Below, piece after piece: positions 22,543-31,780 of a stretch of 47,889 nt of DNA. The stretch lies in the IMG/VR virus record IMGVR_UViG_3300044295_000169, positions 1-47,889 of that record. One strand, given 5' to 3'. Every line of letters starts with the position of its first letter. The stretch's first letter is position 1. The translations under genes were made by a program, and so were the position numbers. This DNA is from a virus. The notes below the pieces were generated by a model. It worked only from the letters and a program-made list of their open reading frames with translations, ran no database searches and was not told the origin of the DNA.

Positions 22543-25265
22543 TACGGTACGCCTTGAAAGAATACGTTGCCATTAGCGATAGCATCTCTGATCTGCTGTA
22601 ACAGTGCTCGCTGTGCCTCAAGTTGAGGATCAGGTTTCTTGTTGGCTGCCTGTATTGCCTGCTTGAGAGCGTCAGCCTGAGCCTTGAATGCGTCTTTCTC
22701 CAGAGCACCTTGAATGACAGGGGCCTGTGTAGCCTTATCCATTTCTTTCTGCAACTGATCTGCTTTGGCTTGCAAGAATTGCAGGCCGAGAGCCTGTCCT
22801 TGCCCTGCAGCGAGCATTCCTTGAAGTCCCAGACCGGCCATAGCCATTGGATCAAATCCAATGAACTCATTCATTTCTCGTTGAAGTTCAGCAGTACGCC
22901 TCTGCTCTTCCGTCATCTTCATAGCTTCAAGGGCCATGCGACGGCGAATTTGTTCTTCAACGATGATGCCCTCAATTTTACTTCTTTGAACCTTTTCAGC
23001 CTGTTCTTCTAAGTTCCTCATCTCTTTCTGTATCTCAAGACGCCGTTCTTCCAATTTCTGCAATGCTTCCCCGTTAGCCTTAGTGTCCCCTTGCAACTTC
23101 AACTTTTCTTCATTGATAGATACCATTTCATCTCTAAGTTCTCTCAGCTTTGCTTGATCCTCAGTCTGCATGAGGAACCCAGTGTTGAAGATAGCCTGAA
23201 GACTATCGAGGGCTGTTGGATCGTTGATCAAGTTCTGGAGGTCAGCAAACGCTCCCCCTGTTGTAAAATCTTCTGTTAGCAGGTTTTGCTGCATCTGGTA
23301 CCCGAGAGAGTTAAGCACTCTCAAGGCGTCGATCATCTTTTCCACTTCACCGCGACGTGCAGCATTGAAAGCATCGCCCAATGCTTTCTCCATATCGGTG
23401 CCCATAGCAGCAGCCATTTCGTTACCGCTGTTTCGCAACGAATGAATCAACTGACGCAACTCGGCTTCGGCATCTTTACCGCCAATGGTATTCAGCAGCA
23501 TTTCTGAGCCGAGTCGTGTTGTCTTGGCTTCTTCCTGTTGCATTCTCCGTTTGATATTGTCCTGCTGCTCCAGCAAGAGTACACGCTTCTGGTCGTGAGA
23601 TTCCATGTCTTTGATGTTGGCAATCTCACGATGTTGCTGCTGAATCTGTTCTCTACGATCCTGAGCAGCACGCAAGCGGTCGAATCCATGCTCTGCATCT
23701 TTGAGAGCATCTGTAAGACTGCGAGTATCTCGTTCTGCTCGGTTCAACCAACTGAACGCTGCACCGACAGCGATCACGGCTGCTGGCAGACCGAGAACCA
23801 CAGCCATGAACTTTCCTGCGGTCATGCCGAGGATAGTCATACCCTCAGATGCCTGCAGTGCTCCGCGAGCAACCATTGTCAAGTTGTTGGACGCACCGAG
23901 GATACCAGAACGAATGTCTCCGAATGCAACACCCTGAATGAAGTCTTCAATCGCAAACGATGCCTGAGCCATCATGCCTGTAGCAGCACCTGAGCCACCA
24001 CGAGAGGAGTTCATTATCTTGACAGATTCTGCTACCGCTCTGTTGTATTGTTCCTGAGTGAGATAGTTTTTACCTGTTGCTTTGTTGACATTGTTCAACA
24101 GGCGTGTGTAGTCGGCCACACGTTGATTGTGTGCTTCTTGAGCAGTAGCAGTTCTGCGTATGACTTGCTCTGCAAGTTTTGCATCTTCATCTGGCTTACG
24201 TTTGTTCTTCAGTAGATCAAGTTCTTCTCTCTGGTGCTGCAGAAGTATCCTTCGCTGAATAGCCTGCTGTTTGAGAGAAACACCAGCGGCATTCATCGCC
24301 TTATTTAATTCGGCAAGTTCTCTTTTGTGATTGGCCGTAAGCTGATTTATCTTGGCCTGTTCATTGCCGGTACTCGCCAGTATCTGCCTGATCTTGTCGA
24401 TTGCCTGTTGCTTACCTTTTGGATTTACAATTCCTGCATCTACTGCAGATTTCTTACTCAGAGCATCGAACTGTGCTTGAGTAATGAGATTCATTTCCAA
24501 AAGAGACTGGTATCTCTGAACTCGTTTGTTGTGTAAATCTTGAGCCGTGGATAGACCGGCAATCAGACGGGTAGCCTCTGCTGTATTTGCATTGCCCTCT
24601 CTGTCCAAAGCATTGTTGAGTTTAGCGACCCTGAGCCGTTCTTCTTTGGCAGCGAGCAGTAGTATTTCGTTTTCACGTTCTGCACGCTGATCCCGAAGAC
24701 GGGCTTTTGTTAAACCGAGGGAAGCTGCTTCTTCGTCGGCAAGTTGTGCTTTGAGAGCCTGATATCCTTGATCTGCATTCAAAGCAGGGATATCAGATGT
24801 TGCACGAAAGATTTCTTGTGGAAGAGGCTGGCCTTGAATACGCAGCATTTCCTGCTGATTGCGGGAATTCATTTCCTGCATTCTGCGGTTATGCTCAGCC
24901 TGTTCTTTCTCGATACGAGCGTACTCTTCTTTCAGTTTCGCAAAGTTTTCTTCACGAATCAATTCTTCCATCGTAGCAGCGTCTTCGGCTGCTCGTTGCC
25001 TCTGGCGGGCCATCTCACGGTCGTTGGTTGCGTTATCGCGGGCTGTTCGCCGTTGAGCCTCAACGATCTCATTTGACCCGAGACCAAGACGGTTGATTAC
25101 GCTCTGTTCAAAGTTTTGCTGTTGGAATGCCTTAGACATTCCTTCAACCATTTTACCTGCCCAGTAAGATGCACGGGTGCCCGCACGTTTCAAGCCAGAC
25201 TCAAGCGTAGCATCGTCAACTGCAATGCCTACGCTGATAGCATGAATGCTCTGTCCAAGGCTCAT
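22542..25265 (-). CDS. tail tape-measure protein
   Basis: A 907-aa tape-measure protein, the largest simple gene of the tail module. Residues 30-420 are almost entirely heptad-rich coiled coil (long Glu/Arg/Gln/Lys stretches). Around 440-510 there is a Gly/Ala-rich membrane-like region (FMAVVLGLPAAVIAVGAAFSW), then more coiled coil. At roughly 0.15 nm per residue it predicts a tail near 135 nm. It follows the frameshifting chaperone pair (4-nt overlap), as in lambda-like phages. A second repeat of ALQARAEREN-like heptads is seen in the middle. Confidence 0.9.
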   Translation of the reverse strand: MSLGQSIHAISVGIAVDDATLESGLKRAGTRASYWAGKMVEGMSKAFQQQNFEQSVINRLGLGSNEIVEAQRRTARDNATNDREMARQRQRAAEDAATMEELIREENFAKLKEEYARIEKEQAEHNRRMQEMNSRNQQEMLRIQGQPLPQEIFRATSDIPALNADQGYQALKAQLADEEAASLGLTKARLRDQRAERENEILLLAAKEERLRVAKLNNALDREGNANTAEATRLIAGLSTAQDLHNKRVQRYQSLLEMNLITQAQFDALSKKSAVDAGIVNPKGKQQAIDKIRQILASTGNEQAKINQLTANHKRELAELNKAMNAAGVSLKQQAIQRRILLQHQREELDLLKNKRKPDEDAKLAEQVIRRTATAQEAHNQRVADYTRLLNNVNKATGKNYLTQEQYNRAVAESVKIMNSSRGGSGAATGMMAQASFAIEDFIQGVAFGDIRSGILGASNNLTMVARGALQASEGMTILGMTAGKFMAVVLGLPAAVIAVGAAFSWLNRAERDTRSLTDALKDAEHGFDRLRAAQDRREQIQQQHREIANIKDMESHDQKRVLLLEQQDNIKRRMQQEEAKTTRLGSEMLLNTIGGKDAEAELRQLIHSLRNSGNEMAAAMGTDMEKALGDAFNAARRGEVEKMIDALRVLNSLGYQMQQNLLTEDFTTGGAFADLQNLINDPTALDSLQAIFNTGFLMQTEDQAKLRELRDEMVSINEEKLKLQGDTKANGEALQKLEERRLEIQKEMRNLEEQAEKVQRSKIEGIIVEEQIRRRMALEAMKMTEEQRRTAELQREMNEFIGFDPMAMAGLGLQGMLAAGQGQALGLQFLQAKADQLQKEMDKATQAPVIQGALEKDAFKAQADALKQAIQAANKKPDPQLEAQRALLQQIRDAIANGNVFFQGVP

Positions 25266-26025
25266 TTCGACATCCCTTTCACAGCCTCTACGATAGCCAT
25301 AAACCCGCTACGGATAGCCGCAACGGGTTTCAGTGCTTTCGTCAGAACTTTGAACGCATAGTCTGGCTGAACAGTCCACTGCTTCACTTGATGCGGAACA
25401 AGGCTGTTCTTTCTGGAAGCCGAATTGTAATCAAAGGCCACTTTCATAGCCATAAGATCGTCTGTCATACCCCACCTGTAATGCTGCCAGAACTGGCGGT
25501 GTTGACAGAATTCTGAATACGGCATTCCTTCGATCTCTGATTTGTACTTACCCCAACGACTACAGAGGAACAGTACGAACCACTGTTCATCATCGGGGGT
25601 TATCAGTTTTTTGCCGGTTCCTTGTCCGGCCATACCTGGCGAACAAGTTCCACCAGTTCCTCGGTCTGAGTCACGCCGATGGAGTCCATAAACACATCGA
25701 CAATACGAGTCAGGTAAGGGGTATCGAATGCTTCGAGTACCTGTCTCGCCGTGTCGGTTTCTGAGAAGGAAAGTGGCCATGCCGCAGCATCAGACTCATG
25801 CAGGCTGTTGGCGTATTGGGCCAGAAATGGCCGCTCCCCGTCGAACAGACAGATCAGGTTACGCAGCCCGGTAAAGTACCGTGCATCGATCTGATCTTCC
25901 TTCAGCTTGGGGAACTCTTTGAGTGCCTGCAGGAACGCAGTCACAAGTCCTGTAGACGGCTCTACAACGAATGCGTTGTTGTTGCCGGGCAGGGCCACTT
26001 TCTTCAATGGATTGAACTTGATCAT
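25262..26025 (-). CDS. tail assembly chaperone GT fusion via -1 frameshift
   Basis: The longer product of the chaperone pair, read as 26025..25606 and then, after a one-base slip back, 25606..25262, for about 254 aa in total. The T part (LITPDDEQWFVLF...) is helical and lies in the -1 frame exactly at the slippery A AAA AAC. In lambda-like phages GT binds the tape-measure protein during tail assembly, and here the tape measure overlaps the end of T by 4 nt. The frame relationship was checked on the minus strand: G codons start at positions divisible by 3, T codons one base earlier. Confidence 0.78.
25568..25612 (-). promoter_or_regulatory. -1 programmed frameshift site with downstream stem-loop
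   Basis: On the minus strand the heptamer A AAA AAC (25612..25606) is followed directly by TGA (25605..25603). Seventeen nt beyond the heptamer, GAACAGT (25588..25582) pairs with ACTGTTC (25574..25568) around a 7-nt loop, which could pause the ribosome. This is the canonical layout of lambda-type G/GT frameshifting. Confidence 0.8.
25603..26025 (-). CDS. tail assembly chaperone G
   Basis: The 140-aa in-frame product of the chaperone gene, ending EPAKN at the stop that follows the slippery site directly. It is helical and acidic overall (ALKEFPKLKEDQ, VELVRQVWPDKE) as expected of G-type chaperones, which stay free or are diluted with the frameshifted GT. It lies between the tail-tube gene and the tape-measure gene, the standard position. 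No family-specific motif beyond position and frameshift is claimed. Confidence 0.75.
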   Translation of the reverse strand: MIKFNPLKKVALPGNNNAFVVEPSTGLVTAFLQALKEFPKLKEDQIDARYFTGLRNLICLFDGERPFLAQYANSLHESDAAAWPLSFSETDTARQVLEAFDTPYLTRIVDVFMDSIGVTQTEELVELVRQVWPDKEPAKN

Positions 26026-26065
26026 TACTTACTCCGGGGGTGAAAAGTTGGGGGTGGAATCTGAA

Positions 26066-26575
26066 TCAGACTGGGGCAGTAACAGTGATCGAGTTGATGC
26101 GGTACACCAACTCAGCCGTAGACCGAGCACCAGCACCGTCAACCAGAACAGTACCTGCAGGCTTGAACGAGTTACAGAAGCCGTTCAGGGTCAGGATAGG
26201 CCCAGTGGTTTCTGCCCCGTCTGCCGGGAAGTATATTTTCAAGTCGCCAGTACGCCCGTCCATGAATGCAGCCAGTTCACGCCCACCGTAGGCATCATTG
26301 GGGTCCCAGTCCACGGTAAACGTAACCGTGCCGAGGTCCACGATCTTACCAGAGCGGAACTTGCGAATCAAATTACCCCACGCATCCAGCGTCGTGTTGC
26401 TGCAAGTAATCTCAGTCTCGCCACGAGTGAAACCGGACCATGTAGGTCCGTCTGTCACGCAGGCATAGACGTTGCTGGAATTGTTGACAGGATCAGGAGC
26501 AGGTCCAGAACCAGTCGGGGCAGTTGTCTGGGCGAAGAACTGAATACGGATGCGGCTTGTATCGCGATTGGCCAT
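26066..26575 (-). CDS. major tail (tube) protein
   Basis: A 169-aa beta-rich protein with the size and layout of HK97/lambda gpV-like tail-tube proteins: a polar N-terminus, several strands (TVTFTVDWDPND, DLKIYFPADGAET) and a final strand block. It precedes the chaperone pair, as tube genes do. GGAGTG lies 7 nt before ATG 26575. The assignment rests on position and general fold. No single diagnostic motif is present. Confidence 0.65.
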   Translation of the reverse strand: MANRDTSRIRIQFFAQTTAPTGSGPAPDPVNNSSNVYACVTDGPTWSGFTRGETEITCSNTTLDAWGNLIRKFRSGKIVDLGTVTFTVDWDPNDAYGGRELAAFMDGRTGDLKIYFPADGAETTGPILTLNGFCNSFKPAGTVLVDGAGARSTAELVYRINSITVTAPV

Positions 26576-26585
26576 TGGGGCACTC

Positions 26586-27053
26586 CTATGTGCTTGCTTT
26601 ACCAGAGAAGGACATCATCAACACAGCAAGGTCGGGGGTAGACTGTGCAGTCTTTAGAACTGCACCCTCTTCAACAGACTCCATACGGATGTAGTTGAAG
26701 AAGACTCCAGTTCCCTGCACGTTATGAGACGTTAAGATCGTTCGCCGTCCGCTTACCGTTGGTTGCAAGACATTGAGCACTGACGCCTGCAGAGACTTAC
26801 GTTGTGCATTGTCATGATGAACTACGGACACGTCAAGTAAGAAGTCTACCGATTCGCGTCCATTCGGTTCTGAATATCCTTCCGAGCAGAGAGCCGGAGT
26901 CATATTCGACACGTCAAAGAAGACGTAGCCCTTGGGCATCTTCGTGAGATCTTCTGCGGGAAGAAACTCAGACTTGTAAACAGGAACACCTGCGGGCATT
27001 CCTGCAGACAGGATCTTCATGATTGCATTGTCGATGTTGTATGGAGCACTCAT
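26586..27053 (-). CDS. tail terminator-like protein
   Basis: A 155-aa protein just upstream of the tail-tube gene in transcription order. Size and position fit lambda gpU-type tail terminators, which cap the tube before head joining. Mixed alpha/beta pattern, no catalytic motif. It overlaps the gp10-like gene by 4 nt (ATGA), so the head-tail joining genes are translated in a coupled run. Confidence 0.55.
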   Translation of the reverse strand: MSAPYNIDNAIMKILSAGMPAGVPVYKSEFLPAEDLTKMPKGYVFFDVSNMTPALCSEGYSEPNGRESVDFLLDVSVVHHDNAQRKSLQASVLNVLQPTVSGRRTILTSHNVQGTGVFFNYIRMESVEEGAVLKTAQSTPDLAVLMMSFSGKAST

Positions 27054-27736
27054 GCGTATCTCCTGAAGTGCTCAACCATTTTCTGCTCGAAGATTGTGAT
27101 CATCTCAGTACGTTTGGCAGCGATAGTCTGTTCAACAAACTTGTGTCCATCGAACCGGATACCATTACGATTGAACCCATACTCAGACAAGTGCCAATAC
27201 TTGTTTGGTACACGCTTCCTGAACTTGCCCGAAGCACTGCTCTTGTAGCCACGTCGATAGTACGACTGCACCTCAGTGTTGCGGGCAAACTTCTTTGTGA
27301 ACATGACTTTGCCGGTCTTCCTGTTGATACCTCGCGGTACACCGAAAGCCAGTGAAGTACGGCGAGACTTGTAGACTCCCATGCGACCGTCTTTGTCCCG
27401 TGCTCGGAATTCTGGGAAAGCAGTGGACTGGGTGTTTACGACAGCCTCAACGTACTTTCGATTCACGCTCACGATGCCATACATGACATGGCGGTTCTTG
27501 GCGGACAAGCGAACCTTCATGTCCAAGGCTCGCCTGGATGCTCCAGAACTCTGACGGCTCTCAGTCGGCAGTTGTTTGAGCAGCAGGGACAGGTGAGCAC
27601 GAGCCGGGAACATGGCTGATCGGATTGCCTGACGTACAATATGCTTTCGCGTCTTCGCAACAAGATCAACAAAGCCGTTGCGGATCTCTTGCGGGACGGT
27701 GAATTTTACAGTCAGGATTCCTCGGTTCTTGGCCAT
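27050..27736 (-). CDS. HK97 gp10-like head-tail joining protein
   Basis: A 228-aa basic protein that resembles the HK97 gp10 group of tail-completion or head-tail joining proteins in size and position, though longer than the ~140-aa norm. The surplus is a Lys/Arg-rich segment around residues 120-190 (GKVMFTKKFARN, RRGYKSSASGKFRKR). It is preceded by the head-closure gene with a TAATG overlap. No catalytic motif is visible. Confidence 0.55.
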   Translation of the reverse strand: MAKNRGILTVKFTVPQEIRNGFVDLVAKTRKHIVRQAIRSAMFPARAHLSLLLKQLPTESRQSSGASRRALDMKVRLSAKNRHVMYGIVSVNRKYVEAVVNTQSTAFPEFRARDKDGRMGVYKSRRTSLAFGVPRGINRKTGKVMFTKKFARNTEVQSYYRRGYKSSASGKFRKRVPNKYWHLSEYGFNRNGIRFDGHKFVEQTIAAKRTEMITIFEQKMVEHFRRYA

Positions 27737-28131
27737 TAGTAAATGGTGCTCAGTACCTGAGTGGTGATGGTCTGTGTCACGTTGTCCACAATACGAATCT
27801 GGATCTTTTGTCGGCTACCCCACTGGTCAGTCGCGTTACCCTGTACCGCATAGACTTTCTGGAGGGAAGGGATGACTGCAAACATCCCGGCGGTTACAGT
27901 CGATGCAGGTTTACACCACTGGCCCAGCAAAAGGAACGTCTGCTCGTTTACAACTCGACCAGCCTCAGAGATCTCCTTCGGTGCAAGCGGTAACTCCATC
28001 GCGAATGGACCGCGATAGTGCATGACGAATTCCTGCTTCAGTTCTCCAGACGCATCTGGGACTGAAGTAGGAATCCAGAACTCGACAGTGTGCCGAAGGT
28101 TCGGTCGTTGTCTGCGGCGGTACTTGTTCAT
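27736..28131 (-). CDS. head closure/head-tail adaptor protein
   Basis: A 131-aa protein opening with a basic tail (MNKYRRRQRPNLRHTVEFW) and continuing as beta-strands, as expected of SPP1 gp16/HK97 head-tail adaptors that plug the connector. It sits between the connector and the gp10-like gene and overlaps each by 1-4 nt, so it is translated in a coupled run. The call is by synteny and fold type. Confidence 0.6.
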   Translation of the reverse strand: MNKYRRRQRPNLRHTVEFWIPTSVPDASGELKQEFVMHYRGPFAMELPLAPKEISEAGRVVNEQTFLLLGQWCKPASTVTAGMFAVIPSLQKVYAVQGNATDQWGSRQKIQIRIVDNVTQTITTQVLSTIY

Positions 28132-28790
28132 CCGCGACCTACTTTCTTCCAGTCTTCAGCAACGTACTGGATCGCACGCATACTGTTGAGCAGGTTCAAG
28201 TCACGCAACTGACAGTAGCCCTGCGGCAACTCCATCATTTTGCTCTCTGAGACTGCATCGCGGTACTCGAACAGATGGTATGCCAGAATCTTCAGAGCAC
28301 GGACTGTAGGCTTCGGAATGGCTTCGTAGGATGCGTAGCCGGTCCTGTAGGTGATTGTGACAGGGTAGGGCTGGTCTGTGTCAATCCCTGACAGTAATGC
28401 GGTCCAGTCAGCCGTCCAGAGCCTTGTAGGTTCCTGGGAGTAGACTGTGTAGCCTGAAGCAGAGACTGAGCCGGTAGTTCCGTCTGACTTTGCGTAGGTG
28501 AACGTGATCAGACTGGAGACAGAACCGAAGGGCAGGAATACAAGCCGATCCGCTGCAGTGAATGCTTCGTATGGGAGTACAAGGGTGGCTGTTTTGCGGA
28601 GGATGAAACGCCACTGTTCCCGTTCGCATATTGCGATAGCTTCATGCAGCAGATCGGTCAAATCAACAGGCAGGTCTGTGTCTGGTGTCTCTGGATCGAA
28701 TCCGAGGTTCTGCTTGACAGACCTCAAGAACGCTTCGGTGATCAGCGTTGCAGGGGCATCTTCAGATGATAGATCGATTGAGAGGGGCAT
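28128..28790 (-). CDS. head-tail connector protein (gp6-like)
   Basis: A 220-aa protein of the HK97 gp6-type connector group. The N-terminal half has the usual helix-strand mix (ITEAFLRSVKQNLGF, EAIAICEREQWRFILRK), and the last third is helical (TVRALKILAYHLFEYRD). ATG 28790 has GGAGG 7 nt upstream, just after a terminator. That placement gives the neck and tail genes a lower transcript level than the capsid gene unless the terminator leaks. Confidence 0.7.
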   Translation of the reverse strand: MPLSIDLSSEDAPATLITEAFLRSVKQNLGFDPETPDTDLPVDLTDLLHEAIAICEREQWRFILRKTATLVLPYEAFTAADRLVFLPFGSVSSLITFTYAKSDGTTGSVSASGYTVYSQEPTRLWTADWTALLSGIDTDQPYPVTITYRTGYASYEAIPKPTVRALKILAYHLFEYRDAVSESKMMELPQGYCQLRDLNLLNSMRAIQYVAEDWKKVGRG

Positions 28791-28802
28791 CGCTTGGACC
28801 TC

Positions 28803-28846
28803 CAAAAACAAACCGCAGCACAGCCACCCCCGTACCTGTACTGCGG
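28803..28846 (-). terminator. rho-independent terminator after the capsid-associated gene
   Basis: CCGCAGTACAG and CTGTGCTGCGG (minus strand, arms at 28836..28846 and 28813..28823) form an 11-bp stem with one G.T pair, followed by TTTGTTTTTGG. The tail-gene ribosome-binding site follows immediately, so it likely attenuates rather than ends transcription. The remaining 28847..28974 holds nothing else I can support. Confidence 0.75.
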
Positions 28847-28974
28847 CTGTTCGCCGAAGCGACTCGAAACTCGCTCTTGATGGGCGTCACCGCAAAGCGG
28901 GAGAGGCCCAGCGAGTGTGTTAGGAAAGGTGGCCGCAGGCAATCTTGCGGAATGGCTACGGCCACCTCGGGGTA

Positions 28975-29409
28975 TCAGGCAGTAACGCCAGTTCCGGTGG
29001 GGGTCAGATCTTTACGCTGGTAGAACGTGAGAGCCTGCACCGCAGCCTTGACCGTATTGGTGTTCGTGCCAGTCAGTCGGAACACGACAGTCTTGAACGA
29101 CACGCCAGCAGCATCTTCGGCGAAGCTGATTTCTTCCGAATCAACTTCGACAGAGACATTTGCACTTCCAGCAGAGCCGAACGCACACGTCTTGATGGTG
29201 GTAAAGCCAGAGGTGCCAGCAGCCGAGGTAGAACCTGCAACGGTGACAGTCAGAGTGCCGGTCAAAACCATGTCGTTCAGCACGATCATGGCCTTGTCGA
29301 TGGGTTCGGTAAACACATGTGCGTTACCGATAGAGCCATTCATCGTCAGAGTGCCGAGAGCCTTGACCAGACTCTTGCTCGACAGATGAGAAAACTTCTG
29401 CGTAGCCAT
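28975..29409 (-). CDS. probable capsid decoration protein
   Basis: A 144-aa soluble, beta-rich protein, rich in Thr, Ser, Ala and Val (GSTSAAGTSGFTTIK, TGTNTNTVKAAV). It lies between the major capsid and connector genes, the usual site of head decoration or minor capsid genes. ATG 29409 has AAAGGA 8 nt upstream. Its own gap-flanked position suggests independent dosage. The assignment is by context. Confidence 0.5.
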   Translation of the reverse strand: MATQKFSHLSSKSLVKALGTLTMNGSIGNAHVFTEPIDKAMIVLNDMVLTGTLTVTVAGSTSAAGTSGFTTIKTCAFGSAGSANVSVEVDSEEISFAEDAAGVSFKTVVFRLTGTNTNTVKAAVQALTFYQRKDLTPTGTGVTA

Positions 29410-29452
29410 ATTGAAAATCCTTTGCGGAGAAAAGCAGAGAAGAGATCAAACG

Positions 29453-29492
29453 GGAGGGGCGGAGAGAGAAGCGTTAAACTCCCCGCCCCTCC
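29453..29492 (-). other. GC-rich hairpin downstream of the capsid gene
   Basis: GGAGGGGCGG (29453..29462) and CCGCCCCTCC (29483..29492) form a perfect 10-bp stem with a 20-nt loop, 13 bp after the capsid stop. In the leftward transcript it ends in CGUUUGAUCUCUUC, a weak U tract. It may protect the capsid mRNA or partly terminate. Confidence 0.55.
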
Positions 29493-29504
29493 GACCTGCA
29501 TGAA

Positions 29505-30968
29505 TCAGGCAGTGTCTTTGCTGAGCACCACGAACGGTGACAGCGTGAGACCAGCCTTGCGAGGAGTCAGCGTGGACTTCCACCACGGGCGGGCGTCGTC
29601 GAATGCTGAGAACAGGAACACTTCCTCACGCTCAAGGAATCGAACATGGATCGAGCGGCTGACGTTCTGAGTGCCACGTTCGCCGAACAGTACCTGAGTC
29701 GGGTTGACGCAAGCGAGGAAGTTGTCGTTCCATTCGCTGATGACGTTCCCGTCCTGACCGCTGGTGATGCCGTTCATGAACTCGGTCCAGATTACAGGAC
29801 GCCCCAGAATCGTGTCGGGCTTGCCTGCATCGGTCGAGGGGTAGAACAACTTCGTGATGCCTGCATTGTTCGGAGATTCGACAACTGCAGTCGTCAGCAC
29901 GGCGTACAGGTCCAGAGAGCACAGCCATACTGCATTCTCATAACCCCAGACACGCTGACGCATCTTCAGCAGGTTCAGACCGCTGACGATCAGACTCGTG
30001 GACTGGCCAGTCTCTCGCTTGACGGTCAGCAGAGCAGCATTGTTGCTGTTCAGCATACCGAGAGGGCGACCAATGCCGTTGCCGTTCAGGAGTTCGTCCA
30101 GACGGTAAGCAGCGGCTTCCTGACGCATACCCTGTTCAATCAGGGCAGCAATCGAGATCGGGCTGTCAGCCATCAACTGATTTGTCACGGCAGCAGCACC
30201 GTTGACTTCGTGAACCTTCAGGCTGACCATCTCCATCGCAGACTTCGACATCTCAGGTGCCGCAGTTTCCTTACCGCGATAGACACGGAACCCGCCAGTC
30301 ACGCTGGTACGGTGGTCCTTGTCAACTCGGCACGGAATGTCAACAACCGGAGCAGTCATCGGAACGCGAGTCATGAGATTGAAGATCGGATTGATCTCGG
30401 TTTCAATCTGCATGATGTCCGGCAGGAACCCGCGAGGAACCATCAGACCCTGGGCTTCCCAGTTGGCCTTGCTGAATTCGTCGCTGCCAATCGCGTCCAT
30501 CGTCAAACGACGCAGGCGAGGATCGGTGACTTCACGGTCCTTGAACGAGTTCACGACGGCATTCAGGTAATCAGTCTGATTGCGGAACCCGTACTTCTCC
30601 TTGTCGTCTTCCCATGCCGGACGGGTGCTGATCCCGCCGCTGAGGTTCACGATGCCAGAAGCAGACTGAGCAATGCGGCTGACAGCATTGAGAGCATCTC
30701 GACGCTCGCGAAGACCAACCGCAGTACGGCTGATTGCATTCACGACGGCTTCGAGACGATCCACTGCATCACCGTACTCAGCGGTTTCTGCGGGAGTGAT
30801 CTTGTCACCCTTCGCGTCAAATGCCTCAGTCTTGGTCATGAGCTTTGTTCGCTCATCGGCAAGCTGATTGGCGGTCATGTTCAGAACATCGGCGTTCTTG
30901 ACAGCGGTGTCGTTGTAAACAAGGGCAGTGACAGCAGCAGCAAAAACTCGCAGTTTGGCGAATGCCAT
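29505..30968 (-). CDS. HK97-fold major capsid protein
   Basis: A 487-aa capsid precursor. Residues 1-110 are helical and charged (MTANQLADERTKLMTKTEAF..., RERRDALNAVSRIAQ), like an HK97 delta domain that the protease removes. The remainder has the HK97 pattern of strands and an extended loop (AGLMVPRGFLPDI, DIPCRVDKDHRTS, FLEREEVFLFSAFDDARPW). ATG 30968 has GGAGG 7 nt upstream. Position after the protease and portal genes confirms the call. Confidence 0.88.
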   Translation of the reverse strand: MAFAKLRVFAAAVTALVYNDTAVKNADVLNMTANQLADERTKLMTKTEAFDAKGDKITPAETAEYGDAVDRLEAVVNAISRTAVGLRERRDALNAVSRIAQSASGIVNLSGGISTRPAWEDDKEKYGFRNQTDYLNAVVNSFKDREVTDPRLRRLTMDAIGSDEFSKANWEAQGLMVPRGFLPDIMQIETEINPIFNLMTRVPMTAPVVDIPCRVDKDHRTSVTGGFRVYRGKETAAPEMSKSAMEMVSLKVHEVNGAAAVTNQLMADSPISIAALIEQGMRQEAAAYRLDELLNGNGIGRPLGMLNSNNAALLTVKRETGQSTSLIVSGLNLLKMRQRVWGYENAVWLCSLDLYAVLTTAVVESPNNAGITKLFYPSTDAGKPDTILGRPVIWTEFMNGITSGQDGNVISEWNDNFLACVNPTQVLFGERGTQNVSRSIHVRFLEREEVFLFSAFDDARPWWKSTLTPRKAGLTLSPFVVLSKDTA

Positions 30969-31038
30969 GATAAATCCTCCAGTGAAAATGTGGTGCATTC
31001 GGCTGCTGCTTATGCGTTGCGTGACAGAGCCGGATTCA

Positions 31039-31066
31039 AGTTAAAGTACAGCGGGCTGGTCGTCAA
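31039..31066 (-). promoter_or_regulatory. possible capsid-gene promoter
   Basis: On the minus strand TTGACG (31066..31061) and TTAACT (31044..31039) are 16 bp apart, in the 101-bp gap before the capsid gene. The -35 sits just after the protease stop. Matches are 5 of 6 and 3 of 6, so this is only suggestive. Confidence 0.3.
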
Positions 31067-31069
31067 GAA

Positions 31070-31780
31070 CTAACCCATAGAATTTCTACGAATGTTCAAA
31101 ACTCGGCGGCGAATCTCAGACAGTTCTGGACGATCGACAATAGCTTTGTTAAGAGCATCCGCAGGGATGTTCAAACAGTTCAAGATCTTCGTGTCAGGGC
31201 GACCATCTCGAACTGTATTGAACAATCCCTGCTTGACTGATTCCTGAGCGGACATGTAAGTCTCTTTGTCCATTAGGTCTTTCACCTCAGTGTCCTTCAT
31301 GGGAGTTCTGGAGGTGAAGATATTTACGATTGAATCGCGGTGAGCAACCCAGCGAGCAGCAGCATTCTGTGCAGACTTCTCGCTGTCGATTCGCTCGTAC
31401 ATGTACGGGTTGTGCATCATGAACAATGCACCGTTTGTAATCTGCCTGTCTGATCCGGCCAGAGCCAGCCAGCCTGCAGAACTGAAAGCGTATCCATCGA
31501 CGATGGTTGTCACCTTGCCCTGATGCTCCAGCAATCGATTGTACATTGCCAGAGCAGCACCAACTTCACCACCCTGACTGTTGATGCGGACGGTGATGTC
31601 ACCTGTGACGTTACGCAGGAAGTTCATGACATCGTTGGGAGTAACAGAGGTATCACTCTCACCCCACTTCGTCGGCATGATGTAATCGTAGATCTCCAGT
31701 TCGTTCGCACTGTTGAACGATACCCGAGTCTCCAGCATCTGATCGCCAGAGGGAAGTTGCTTACGATTCAGAACCAACAT
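31070..31780 (-). CDS. head maturation protease, ClpP-like
   Basis: A 236-aa serine protease of the ClpP/S14-type prohead family. The oxyanion loop is INSQGGEVG at about 66-74. The catalytic Ser lies in DGYAFSSAGW (about residue 100), the His in FMMHNP (H123), and the third acid probably in MDKETYMS. It would trim the capsid N-terminal domain after shell assembly. ATG 31780 has GGAGG 5 nt upstream. The gene overlaps the portal stop by 20 nt. Confidence 0.88.
   Translation of the reverse strand: MLVLNRKQLPSGDQMLETRVSFNSANELEIYDYIMPTKWGESDTSVTPNDVMNFLRNVTGDITVRINSQGGEVGAALAMYNRLLEHQGKVTTIVDGYAFSSAGWLALAGSDRQITNGALFMMHNPYMYERIDSEKSAQNAAARWVAHRDSIVNIFTSRTPMKDTEVKDLMDKETYMSAQESVKQGLFNTVRDGRPDTKILNCLNIPADALNKAIVDRPELSEIRRRVLNIRRNSMG

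Noticed and set aside
29646-31073. 475-aa rightward frame opposite the capsid gene
   Set aside because: Antisense shadow of the well-supported capsid gene with no start signals.
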